Below, one piece after another: positions 49,012 through 61,296 of a stretch of 64,000 nt of DNA; position 1 is the first letter of the stretch; each line of letters begins with the position of its first letter. A program made the position numbers and the translations under genes. The notes below the pieces were generated by a model that was given only the letters and a program-made list of their open reading frames with translations, ran no database searches and was not told where the DNA came from. The stretch is from Rotaria macrura (Eukaryota; Rotifera; Eurotatoria; Philodinida; Philodinidae), in contig OENT01000815.1 of assembly GCA_900239685.1 (NCBI GenBank), positions 1 to 64,000 of the forward strand, written 5' to 3'.

Positions 49012-52000
49012 GATGCTATTGTTAAGCTAGTTGATCTATAATGGACATTAAATATTATTTAATTATAGGTAAAGTAACTTTAATTATGATAGATTGAGAT
49101 TCATTTCACTTTGTGTGTGTAAATCTACGACTAAGAGGATTCTCATTATTAACCAAAGAGTATTCTTGTATGAGTAGTTTTAGTTCACATGTATAGTTTT
49201 GAATGCTTCAAGGGTACGCTGGAATCTCTCTTCTTGACTTCATTTTTCTTTTCCAGATCATTTCTATTAGTGCGTGCAGAAGTTCATCGAATTATGATCA
49301 TAGGCTAGCGAAGTTTTCAAACTATAGTAAAAAACCATTGATATCTCGACGAATCTGAACGAAACATCGAAAGTAATAGATTTTACCATTCAAAAAAGTC
49401 ATTGTAATCTATTGGATACTACTAAAATTAAGTAGAATCTAGAGATCTGAAAAAAAGTATTTCCTCTTGATATACAACGGTAAACTGTGAATTTCTCTTT
49501 CGTCATGATCATTATTTTCCGATTGACATAGATTCTGATGACATCATTCAATAATTTCATAGAGACATCGGAGTAGACACAAATTTTTCATTCAACTTAT
49601 CAAAAGATTCAGCCTAGATTTGGAACTATTTAAAACTAACTAGTTCGTAGAATTACTTCAGTTAATGACAGACTCTCTAAAGTAATACGAATTGAGCATC
49701 AGATTAATTGATTGAATTATATTCAAGACAAAAAATTGTCTTCTAATCATACTCTAATTTCATGCATGAAATTATGAAATCTCAAGTATAGCGAGAAGAA
49801 AAAAAGAATAGTAAAATATGAATTGTCTTACAAAAGCATCAAAGTTTGAAAATCAAAATTGGAATCAAGGTATTAAAAATTCGATTCGAAGTTATGAGAA
49901 ACATATAATATTCTTTAATTGACACCAGGCAAGTTCTATTACAATTCGAATTTCCTAATGAGTTCTCCTGGTTGTATTTTCAACTATCAAAAAAGACTCG
50001 AATATCACGTTCACAAGAATAGTATATGTACATAAATATCTTTCAAATCGTGCAGTTTCTTTCGTTCTTTATGAGAACGTAAGAAAAAGTGAAATTTCGA
50101 GCTTAAATATGAGCAAGGCTATATATATATATACATTGTTGTCTCTTTCTTGTGATTTCTTACAGTCACGAACAAATACTTTTTAGATGCATGCTTTAGA
50201 GAACGCAAAAGACACTTAACCTATCTTGAACTTGACAACCATGAATTGGTATGCGTAGGAAAGAAGAAATAAAATGTAGTGCTGATACTCACTAACACGA
50301 TACTCATCAAGCTAGTCGAGATGAAATCATAAATCAAATATGTATATCTACAATGCTTACGAAGATACATCCTTGCAGTGTATTTATTTTTATTTGATTC
50401 ATTTTCTGTATTAATATATATGTCTCATAATTCTTAAGTATAACATTTATGTGCCATCGAATAAACAAGATTATACATGTTTTACATGACATGATAAAAA
50501 AAATCGAATACGATTTGCGTATTATTTCTTTCGTCACGATTACTGTTATCAAAAGATTACAATATCAAAACTTTGCAACTTTCCTATTTTCTTCAACTGC
50601 GATGTTTCATTAAAAATTCTTTCTTAGGATTTTATATACATAGAAATTTGAAAAAATTGGTCATATCTCACCTTAATGTAGCATTGACTTACCGATCGTA
50701 TTCGAAATGAATGTACTGATGAGCATGAACAAGCCGTACGTTTGTATTTGTTATTTAGTAATATGAAATATAGTGTACGAAAGAACGAAAAACGACAATA
50801 TGACCGTGTCGTGACCCTTCTTGATAAAGAAAAGTAAAAACAGAATAAAATTACTATTTCTTTTGTCCGTCAACATTATGAAAGAAAAGGGAACAAGTGA
50901 GAAGATTTTCCCTTCGTCTAAAGGCATTGAACGTATTTATCAAATAATGCCGATAAAACAACCTTAAACTTTTATCTCTTTCGCATGCGAGTCAATGACA
51001 TGGGCAATAAACTTAAGAGTCAATGTTACCATAGAAATAATGAGCGTTCTGATTAAAGGTTTTAGATATTCATATGTCAATGGCGTTTATGAAATAAGCG
51101 AAAAACAAAAATCATGAATTGATAAAAGAAACTTAAATCGTATATCAATGGAATAGAACTATTTCACCAGCGAACAAATATCAACATTGAACTGACACAC
51201 GGTGTTCAATCTACAATTATTGCATTGAAAGTTCTTATATACATATACATTTAAGATGATATTGTCATTCATTTGTATTAAAAAATATTTACTCAAACAT
51301 GTTGATTTATATGAACTCTAATCTAAAAATACCCTATCTAATCAATTTGGGTAGTTTCAAAAAATGATTTCTAATAACCGATGGTTGCTTTTAGTATTCA
51401 TCAAAATATCAGAAAATGAAAATGATTTTCGTTTAAAATGTGTTCATAATTAATAGTCAAAACATAGGCAATTCATTTTAGAATCAATGTTAGTTTTATT
51501 GAATGGTTGATGATTCTAGCAAACGCACTCCGTTTTTAATTACTCCATGAAGACATATAAAAGAAAACATCTTTACAAAAAATAAAAGATTAGTGCAACT
51601 ATTGATTTCATTATCGTTCTTATAAAATTTTTATCATGCTAGAGACAAGCTATCTAAAGAATCTCATCTACGTGATTAATAATAATAATCCATACCTTAA
51701 AATTCAAAGAAAATCAAAAGAACCCACTAAAATAATCTAGTTTTATTGTTGGAGAGATCTGATTGATTTTCATTTTTCTGTTATGATCTGGTCTTCTTAT
51801 CAACAATATCTACGACATCCCATATTGACTGTTTACTTTTCGTGTAGTAGCCATGAAGATTAATTTCCAAGAAAAGTGTTTAACAAACTGAATTTCAAAC
51901 ATGTACCTACATTGTCTTTTTGTAATTCAATTAATGAATAACTTTTATCTCATAGCGTTGTACCATTCATATTCTTTGGGAATATGTGTTTACCAAAACT

Positions 52001-52981
52001 GAGGCCAGTTCAACAAGACATGAACTCATCTTCGAAAACTATTATTGAAAAAATTCTTAAACCTCATTGTTATTTTTGCAGTGCTCAATACGAAAACTGT
52101 GCAACGATGAAGTCATAGAAACATTTATTAGTAGTTTCTACAATATTTCTCACAATAGTTCATTTGAATCTTCAGAATTCAAACTAGCTTAGCTAACTCT
52201 AGTAAACTGTCTTGTCTCATCTGCCTATACTCTTGAGCTTCTTGAATAGGAAAGTCATATATGCTATATGACGAATCTCTGGTGGTCAACATCAGTCAAG
52301 TATATGTAAAAATCATTCGTCTAAGGAGATTTTATGCTGATGATGCATCATTTGATTTAGATAACTTCTTGTCACACCAGACATATTGATTGCCACTGAA
52401 TATCTGCAACTGCAATATTACAATGAAACAAAACAAAAAAGATCTGTAAGCTCGATCCTTCCATTCCGTGTACCTGATTCAGATTAAGAAACATAAGTCA
52501 AGTTTCATCGCTATTTCTGCATTGGCCTAGACTATTGTTACTGTGTGATGAGAACCATCGAATTTCACACAAATATATTTATTTGGTAGCACATAGAAAT
52601 TCTATGAGAGTCTGACTCGTTTGAGAACAATTGAATAGATCGATAAGGGATGACATCTGTTATATGAGAATTTAGTCACGATAGATGTCCTCATAATAGA
52701 ATGTTGCTAAATCACTCTTGTTACATAGTGTATAAAAATTAGTCCGAAAATTTTCTAAAATTTTCTTTTAAATCTTAATGCACTCAATCTAGAAATCATA
52801 TCAAAGCTTCCGAGGTACTTTTATGAAAATTGATTGGTAGATTGGCCATGGTCAATCAAAATAATGTAAAGGACTTCAATAAACAAAGACTTATCATTAG
52901 ACGGTCATTTTTTCTTCACGCTGACGTATCACCTTAAAACCTTTAGAAAGAAATTAAGAATAGTTTCCCGTTCGCTCTACG
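49012..52981. other. Intergenic, between divergent genes
   Basis: About 4 kb separating the minus-strand transposase-like gene from the plus-strand NUDCD3 cluster. It is AT-rich with a short TA run near 50119-50132. No open frame with domain content was found. It should contain both promoters, but no core element can be assigned. Confidence 0.55.
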
Positions 52982-53824
52982 ATGGCGTCGAAGGAAGAAC
53001 AATTGCCGAACGATGACAATTCTATCGAAGCTATGTACGACAAATTGTTTGTCTTGTTTGAATTGTTTTATCTCAACATATATTTAGACAACAAAAAAAT
53101 TTTCAAGCTCGTCCAGAAACATTCAACGGTGCTGATCGTGATCTCTATTGTTGGACACAAACAATTACTGATATTGATGTTCGAGTTAAAGTAAATTTTC
53201 GTGTAAATCAAAGGACATATTCGATAAACAATTGTTTATCTAGATTCCAAAGCATATAAAAAAAGGCAAAGAATTAAAAGTTACTTTAACTAAACAACAT
53301 ATAAAAATTGATTTGATTGAATCGAATGAATTTAAAACAATAATCGACAGTGATTTATCTTGGCCAATACGCGCTGAAGAGTCGACGTGGAGTTTAGTAC
53401 CTGGTGAACATATTCATGTAATTGATTATCAATTCAATGGAAACTAATAACATAAAGATACATTGTTCGTATAGATTTCTATGGAGAAATCCATGGAACG
53501 TTGGTGGGAAAATTTTTTAATCAACGAAAAGAAAATCAATTTGAAACATATTCAACCGGAAAAATCTATGGAAGATTTAAGTCAAGAAGAACAAATGAAA
53601 ATTCATCAAATGATGTATGATCAAAGACAAAAAGCCATGGGTCTACCAAAATCAGAGGAACAAGTTGAAATGCCCTAAATGTGTTTGTACTTGATTTTCG
53701 ATTTTGTTTCATTTTTTAGAAATATCAAGAAATAATGAAGCAAGCATGGAATGCCGAAGGCTCGCCTTTTAAAGGACAACCTTATGATCCCTCTATCGCT
53801 CAGGCGATGCGAAAACCTGAATAA
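52982..53824 (+). CDS. NUDCD3: NudC-like CS-domain co-chaperone (NUDCD3-like)
   Basis: A cytosolic HSP90 co-chaperone; vertebrate NUDCD3 stabilises dynein intermediate chain and Kelch-type proteins. Exons: 52982-53046, 53088-53190, 53244-53417, 53475-53663, 53720-53824; 211 residues. The CS domain runs from about residue 40 (LYCWTQTITDIDVRVK, PKHIKKGKELKV) to about 128 (STWSLVPGEHIHI, ERWWENFL). After it come EKSMEDLSQEEQ and the diagnostic tail QAWNAEGSPFKGQPYDPS, which matches NUDCD3 rather than NUDC or NUDCD2. It is much shorter than vertebrate NUDCD3 (about 360) because the N-terminal region is missing or lies in an undetected exon. ATG at 52982 starts MASKEEQ. It leads a three-gene cluster: BMS1 begins 45 bp after its stop. 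Confidence 0.92.
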
Positions 53825-53869
53825 TTGTTCTTTTTTTTCTTCTTAAAATCATGTTTAATTTAATTTTAG
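53825..53869 (+). promoter_or_regulatory. Inter-cistron gap with trans-splice-like acceptor
   Basis: Only 45 bases separate the NUDCD3 stop from the BMS1 ATG. The gap has a run of nine T in a pyrimidine stretch, no AATAAA, and ends TTTAATTTTAG directly abutting the ATG. This is too small for an independent promoter plus terminator and looks like an operon junction resolved by spliced-leader addition. Confidence 0.65.
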
Positions 53870-56800
53870 ATGGATGAAAAACATAAAGCTTTCAGAAAAC
53901 AAACTACAGGTGTCAAAGCCGAACGACGAAAAACGAAGAAAAAACAAGAAGAAAATGAACCATTAAATACAACAACAACAACACCATCATCATCGACATT
54001 AGAAGATGCTAAACGACGAAATCCAAAAGCGTTCAGTATACAGAATCCAGTTAAAGCTCAACAAGCATTTCGACGGTAGTCTTACGTTGTTTTACAAATC
54101 ATATATTGAACTTCATTTTTCTACAAATAGAACACAAGATCTTAAAGAAAAACGTATTCATGTACCAGAAGTTGATCGAACGCCTCTTGAACCACCACCG
54201 GTCATTGTTGCTCTTGTTGGTCCAGCAAAAGTCGGGAAAAGTTTATTAATGAAATGCATAATTAAAAATTTTACCAGACAGAAATTAACTGATATTCGAG
54301 GACCGGTTACTATTGTCTCAGGTTGGTTGAATATGTATGCTAAGAGCCTTACTTAAGCAAGCAATTTCACTCTTGTCCAGGACAAAATGTTACATAAGAC
54401 ATGTGTGACTACTGAATCGATTCATTTTTCATGCGAGGAAAGGATGTGCCCAAATATTCTTCTTTTTGAATGACTAACTGTTTGTTATGTGCGTGAGAGA
54501 ATCAAACGAAAAAATAATTTTTCGTAAGTCGTTGAGAAAAATAAAAATAATCATAAGATTCGAAAGGATTCATTATCTTTTTCATTACGCAATGAACCAA
54601 TAAGTTCATTCTCAACGAAAGATTTCTCTTACTTTCAAATAATCTAAAGAAATACGGTTGGTAGAATCAATTGTTTTTCTTAAGAAGTAATTTTAAAGTA
54701 TTGTAAACTATTTTATCGAGAGCATAGAGTTTACATTTTAGTTTTTGTCATAGTTTGTTTAAATAGTTAATTGGTGTTTACTGAACATTTACAATTCGTT
54801 TTTTTTTATCAAGAGAAGAATTAGTCAAATAATGAACAATGCCTTAGATCTACATCAAAAGCAGAACTAGTGCTTTGTTAATTTATTCAATACGAAATGT
54901 TCAAAAGTGTTCACTTAACAAATGCAATGGTTGTCCCATAAGCAAGGCGAATATGATAAATCTTCCAAGAATTTTGAGTTCACCTTTCTAATGGTGACGA
55001 CTGTTTTACCATAAACTGTAGGTCTATATTTCTGAGCATAGACAATTAATTTTTGTAAAATTTCAAATTATCTGTTTTTCGATATTGTATCTGGAGAGAA
55101 AGACTGAGTTAAAAACACAGAGACAAACGAACAAATTCAATTATAAAAATTCAAAGTTTGTAAGTCATTTTTTTGTCATCTCAACGTGTCCCGTTTTTCG
55201 TCTGTATACAAAATGAAATAGATGATTCGACTAGCTGATAATATTATTATTTGCTTGCAAAATATTAATAGAATTCGAAATACATATTACATATTTTCTC
55301 ATTACATTAGGAAGGAAACGTCGTATTACATTTATCGAATGTCGTAATGATATTAATTCAATGATTGATGTCGCCAAAATAGCTGATCTAGTAAAGTAGT
55401 TTCTATTCAAATAAAAAACGAATTATATATAAACTTGAAATTGATTAGGTCTTACTTTTAATCGATGCTAAATTTGGTTTTGAAATGGAAACATTTGAAT
55501 TTTTGAATATTGCACAAGTATATGGCCTACCACGTATTATGGGTGTATTAACACATATGGATCTATATAAAAAAATGAATAAACAATTAAATAAGAGAAA
55601 AACTCAATTGAAACATCGATTTTGGACTGAAATTTATCAAGTAAAAGAAAATTTATACTTGATGTGTTGTTTCTTTTACCTTCAAGACATGTTTATTGTT
55701 AAGGGTGCAAAATTATTTCTTATGTCTGGTATGAAAAACGGCGAATATATCCAACGTGATGTTCATAATCTTGCTCGCTTCATATCAGTTATGAAATTTA
55801 AGCCATCAACATGGAAAACGACGCATCCATTCGTCGTTGCCGATCGGTAAGAGCGGCTCTTTTTTTTTGACTTCTATAGTCTCGAGTGATTTTTGGGAAC
55901 CTGGAATGTCATGTTCAACGAAGGACATGATAGTATTCTAAATTTACTGAATTCAAGAGAACTTTCTCAACTGACGTATGAAAGATGTTTTTCCTTTCCG
56001 TAGAATACACTACGCGAAATTTGTTACGTTTAATTGGTTATGATTTTCCTATCTACAACATTTGACCGGTTCAATGTTAAGTTTGTTAAGAAAAATTTCA
56101 GCGTAGCTATGTTTAATATTTACTCAGCCTAGCCATATATTCTGTGTATAACTAGCCGTATAATATGTCTCTCGTATTTTGCATTTATATTACAATCATC
56201 TTAGACGGATATACTTGTGTCTTGTTTAGTATGGAAGATCTTACAGAGCCTGAACTCATACGAACCAACCCATTATGTAATCGTACAGTATGTTTATACG
56301 GTTATGTTCGTGGATGTCCAATTAAAGCCGATACACCTATTCATATTCCAGGCAAGTATGTCAAAACCTTTGTTTTATATTCAATGTTCGATTATTGTCC
56401 TAGGTTGTGGAGATTATAAATTGAATAATATATCAGCATTGCCTGACCCGTGTGCATTACCGGGTGATCGATCAACAAAAACAAAACAAGCTCGACGTGT
56501 TTTAAATGAAAAAGAACGACTTCTCTATGCACCTTTTTCAGGCGTTGGAGGAATTGTCTATGATAAAGATGCTGTTTATATTGAACTTGGTGGTTCTCAT
56601 TCACATCGTCCTTCAAATAATAATGAAAAAGTAAATGAATGTTGTACTCTGTTTTGTTTTTCCTAGGAAACGAAAACTTTTTATTTATCTTTATTCAAAT
56701 GTAGACAAGACCAATCAATGAATATGTAGCTAATATCTTATCGACTAAACAAACTATTGAAGAAAAAGTAGCATCAAGTCAATTGAAATTATTTGCTGAC

Positions 56801-59800
56801 AGTGAACCAATTAAAGCTGAAGATGAGTAAGTAAATATACTTGAGGTTTGACGACAAACATGTTTACGTTCTAATTAGACCAGAAGCGGAACGAAGAAAA
56901 ATGAAATTCGAAGCCGAAGAAAATGATGATGATGATGATGATGATATCTCACAGGACGAAGAGGAAGATATTGATGAAGAAGAAGAGATCGAACAAGAAG
57001 ACGAGGAGGAGGGGGAGGAAGAAGAAGATGATGAAAACGAAATCGATGAGGTGAGTGTTTCGTGTAATAGTTCAACAAAAGATATTCAAATGCTTTGTTT
57101 CTAATATAGACATCTGACCAAGAAGACTTCGGTATGGAAGAATTCTCTTTGATTTTTACTGTTTACTCATGAAATTTACATCTAGGAAATTCTTGGAAGG
57201 AAAATATATCAAAAAAATTTGCCATCAGTTATGTTCCAAGTAAAAATATCAATTGGACGAAACTTGTCTATGGTTATCAGACTAGTATGTACAAACAGAA
57301 TATATGTTGAAAGTTACTTCTTTTTGTTTTTTTTTTTTGAAATTTGTTTCAAGATAAATCAAATGATAATCAATCGTCAGATGAAATCGATACAAGTAAT
57401 GAAAATGGAGAAGTCGGCGGATTATTTCATGTATCACAACGCAAGAAAGTTCATGCTAATGATCAAGAAGATTATACATTAATGAAGCAAAATGAAAAAC
57501 ACGATTGGAATCTCGACGAAGTAGTTCACAGAAGAAGCATGAGAATGTGACTTGTAATATAAAGATGTGATAACTTACTTTTAGATTTGTGATTTAATAC
57601 GAGATTGTTTTGTAACGGGAAAATGGGAAAAAGACAAGGATGCCGCAAATTTACTTGCAGAAGACGATGCTATGGATGATGATGACGATGAGGGTTTGTT
57701 GATGATAGTTTTGATTTTTTCTCTATATATTTAAAATTGAATTTTTGATTCTAGAAGAATTATATGGTGACTTTGAAGATTTAGAAACAGGCGAAACACA
57801 CAAAGAAGACGATGATGATCAAATGGATGACGATGGTAAGAATGAAATAGTTTCACAATATATTTACTTATCTATTCTGTGTTGAACGTTTTAGATAAAG
57901 AAGAAGATGATACAAAACAAACAAAGCTTGCAGCTAAAAAAGCAAAATTAAAATCTGAATTCGATGCAGAATATGACCAATCGAAAGATCCGGATTCAAC
58001 ATATTTAGATGATCTGAAAAAAGAAGTCGAAATACAAACGAAAGTACGAATCAAATGTTTGTGAAATTTTTATTGAATCCTTATTTTTCTAGTTAAATCG
58101 ATCTGAATTTGAAAATATGTCTGATGATCTTCGTGTATTGTACGAAGGTTATCGTCCTGGCATGTATGTTCGTTGTGAATTAACACAAGTTCCATGTGAA
58201 TTCATCAGTAATTTTGATGCACACTATATTGTTATTCTCGGCGGTATGCCTGTAACTGAATCACATACCGGATATGTACAAGTTCGTTTAAAGAAACATC
58301 GATGGCATAAAAGAATATTAAAAAGCAAAGATCCATTGATTATTTCACTTGGCTGGAGACGTTTTCAAACAGTACCATATTATTTTATTCAAGATCATAA
58401 TATGAGACATCGACTTTTAAAATATACGCCACAACATATGTACTGTCATGCAATATTCTATGGTATTAATAAATTTTTATTTCAATTATCATGAATAATT
58501 AATTATTTTCTTTTAGGACCTATAACACCACAAAACACAGGCTTTGTTGCTGTTCAACAAACAGCTGGAAAGGTAAATGAACTCATTGGTTCAGTGGCAT
58601 AGTATTGTAGTTTTCTGTTTCTATAGACAGATTTTCGAGTCACAGCAACTGGTGTCGTACTTGATTTGGATAAATCAACGAAAATTGTAAAAAAATTAAA
58701 ATTAATTGGTACACCGTATAAAATATTTAAGAAGACAGCATTTGTTAAAGTAAATCATTGGCTTTTGTTCATGAAAATAAAAGAACAACAGTTGCTCATG
58801 GAAAACTATTTATGATTCCGTTTCTTTAAGGGAATGTTTAATACAGCATTGGAAGTTGCTAAATTTCAAGGTGCATCACTTCGAACTGTCAGTGGCATAC
58901 GTGGACAAATAAAAAAATTTGTCAAAGAACATCCAGGTGCTTTTCGTGCTACATTTGAAGATAAAATTCTTTTAAGTGGTAAGAAAAATATCTCGAATAT
59001 TGAATCAAAACTAAATAGAACTACTATTTTGTTTTAAGATATAATTTTTCTTCGAGCATGGTTTCCATTACAAGTACCAAAATTTTATACGCCTCTTACT
59101 AATTTGTTGATGCCGTTGGAACAAAAAGATCAATGGCAAGGACTTCGGTATGAATCACTTTGATACATAACTATGATGAGTGCATGGTCTATTTATTCTT
59201 GAACAGAACTAACAGAGACACTACGAAATACAGATGAAAACTTAGCGCTACGCTCATATTATTATAGTTGACGCGTCATATTCTCGCGAGAATTTCGATT
59301 ATTGCGATGTATATGTTCAGATTAGAGTTTGCTATCAAATTTGTAGCAAACATATTATTAATAGGAGAGACTTTTAGTAGAATAAAAATCTAAATCTGAA
59401 ACTTGACACATCCATATGCAGACTTCAACTATTGTAGTTGGTACAAAAATATTCAAAATTTTCGAATATCGCTTCTTTATCATGTGAGGATTCTAAAACA
59501 TGATCCATTTACCCATAGAAGGAGTATAGTAAAAGGATTTCTTTTCTAATCTATGCATCTTGAAGCGATATCGATCAACATTTGTGAATCTTCTTGGTAG
59601 AAAATTGCTTAGTTGAGGTGTATAAACACATTAAAGTTCGATATCGATATACAATTAAAGTCTTTCTAGACTAAGTAACTATCGAGCAGTTGCATGCAAC
59701 GTTCATCGAAATTGTAACGATCACTGAAACAACGATGGTGATTCACTACTAAGCCGTTAGAGATATGGGTTTAAAACTTAGGATCTATGTTACGCAAGAT

Positions 59801-61202
59801 TTTCTTAACGTCATTGATTAAGAGCGAAACGTTGTTGGGATCAAATGAAATAAAACCTTCTATTCTAGTTAGTACAAGAGATTTTAGTGTTGTATTTTTC
59901 ATTTTCAAAACAATAGAGAAATAAATTCTATATCAGACTTCGTATTATAATAACTAATGCTTCAATCTCACAACTCACTGAGATATTTCATTTTGTTGAA
60001 GTTTCCCCGCTGAAAAGTTTGCTAAGAAAGTTCATCATCTCGAAGAAATAATCATGTTAGCATCAAAGCACTCAATAGTGTAACATCATCGTACGTTTAT
60101 ACAAGATTCTAATATCGAGCAATCGTTTGATCTGAAAATGTTCACGTGTAATTTTGAGTAATAATTGCTTTATTTAACTGTTGCGTAGAAAATGTTCTAC
60201 GAGACCAGATGCATCTTTTTTCTATGTTCAAAGAACGTCGATGTACATTCTTTATTTCCAAAGATGAAACTGTGATTCTCATTTCAGTTCTTTTACTAAA
60301 ATTAGACTTGACAACAGATTATTTTCATCTAAAGTATGAAGTACGAATAATAACAGTTAACATCAATTCTATGCATCAGAAACTTTTGACACGGAAACCA
60401 TTATTTTCACAGTAGTCATAAAAAGAACAAAAAAAAATATTAATACACAGACATATGGTAATTTATGATTACGATTCGAGTTCTTCTGCACTTTTGTTTA
60501 TTTATGTGCATAGTAAAATATAGAAATCTTAAAAATAGATCATGTTTTTGATGTTCGACTGTGATTTGAAAAATACGACTGTATACTAGATATTGAACAT
60601 GATGTCATGACTTTCAAAAGAAATTTGCTGGTTAAAGAAAATTTTGTTTTTATCACTTAATTTAGATCGCTTGGTCAACTCAAACGTGATATGAATATTC
60701 GCAATGAACCTAGTGTTGATTCTTTATATAAACCAATTGAAAGAAAAGAACGTGTATTTCGTCCATTACAAATTCCAACACAACTTCAACGTGATCTACC
60801 ATTTCATCTTAAGCCTAAAACAGCAGAAGCTACAACGATGAAAGATCCTATCGAACAAAAACAACGTGTTGCTGTTGTTTTAGAGCCACAAGAAAAAAAA
60901 GTAAAACCAAAACTATCCTCTTTTATGTCGAACGCAAAATATAAATTCTATTCTAGATGGCTGACATAATGAAAATGTTTACAACAGTATATAAAGATCG
61001 TTTGAAAGCAAAACAAAAAACTCAAGCTGCACGTAATGCTCAGTATCAGAAGAAACAAAAAGTTCAAGAATTAAAACGACTACAGAAACATAAACAATTG
61101 AAAAAGGTTGTCTATAAAAAACTTGGTCAAATGGAATCTAAAACCAATAAGAAAAATTCTCGTCATGGAAAACAGACTAATCACGATAGTATTGATGAAT
61201 AG
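53870..61202 (+). CDS. BMS1: BMS1 ribosome-biogenesis GTPase
   Basis: An essential nucleolar GTPase that, with RCL1, directs early 40S pre-rRNA processing in the SSU processome. Twenty-two exons: 53870-54075, 54131-54321, 55311-55390, 55449-55640, 55704-55846, 56230-56351, 56404-56630, 56705-56826, 56879-57050, 57110-57131, 57186-57284, 57354-57520, 57585-57693, 57755-57835, 57895-58043, 58093-58462, 58517-58572, 58627-58749, 58831-58978, 59039-59147, 60666-60900, 60957-61202; 1122 residues (human about 1280). P-loop GPAKVGKS at 99-106; [36 protein letters not shown] and [13 protein letters not shown] are family blocks. A long acidic stretch is followed by [28 protein letters not shown], the translation-factor-like domain ([11 protein letters not shown]) and the C-terminal [12 protein letters not shown]. 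Intron 6 has a GC donor; one exon is 22 nt. Confidence 0.96.
59148..60665 (+). other. Large BMS1 intron
   Basis: A 1518 bp intron in a gene whose other introns are mostly 50-100 bp (others over 300 bp are at 54322-55310 and 55847-56229). I looked for box C/D snoRNA signals because ribosome-biogenesis genes often host them. A box C-like ATGATGA occurs near 59173 but no box D lies at a suitable distance. Nothing else was recognised. Confidence 0.6.
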
Positions 61203-61296
61203 TTTCTTTTTTTAAAAAAAATAAAATCAACCGTTGTTATCTCTTATTTTAAGAGAGTTAGACACTATGTTTTGTTTTTCATCTATGTGTTTCTAG
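61203..61296 (+). promoter_or_regulatory. Inter-cistron gap with polyA signal and trans-splice-like acceptor
   Basis: The 94 bp gap has AATAAA at 61220-61225 just after the BMS1 stop. About 70 bases later it has a T-rich acceptor (GTGTTTCTAG) directly followed by the next ATG. PolyA signal, short spacer and acceptor in this order is the layout of operon junctions in animals with spliced-leader trans-splicing. Confidence 0.65.

Noticed and set aside
56875..57078. 67-residue minus-strand frame rich in His and Leu
   Set aside because: It is the antisense shadow of the GAT/GAA-rich acidic exon of BMS1.
57238..57245. GTAAAA as a donor in the BMS1 exon 57186-57284
   Set aside because: Reading on to 57284 keeps the conserved KLVYG block; using the earlier donor would delete it.
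59148..60665. Box C/D snoRNA in the large BMS1 intron
   Set aside because: A box C-like ATGATGA is present but no box D or terminal stem at the right distance.
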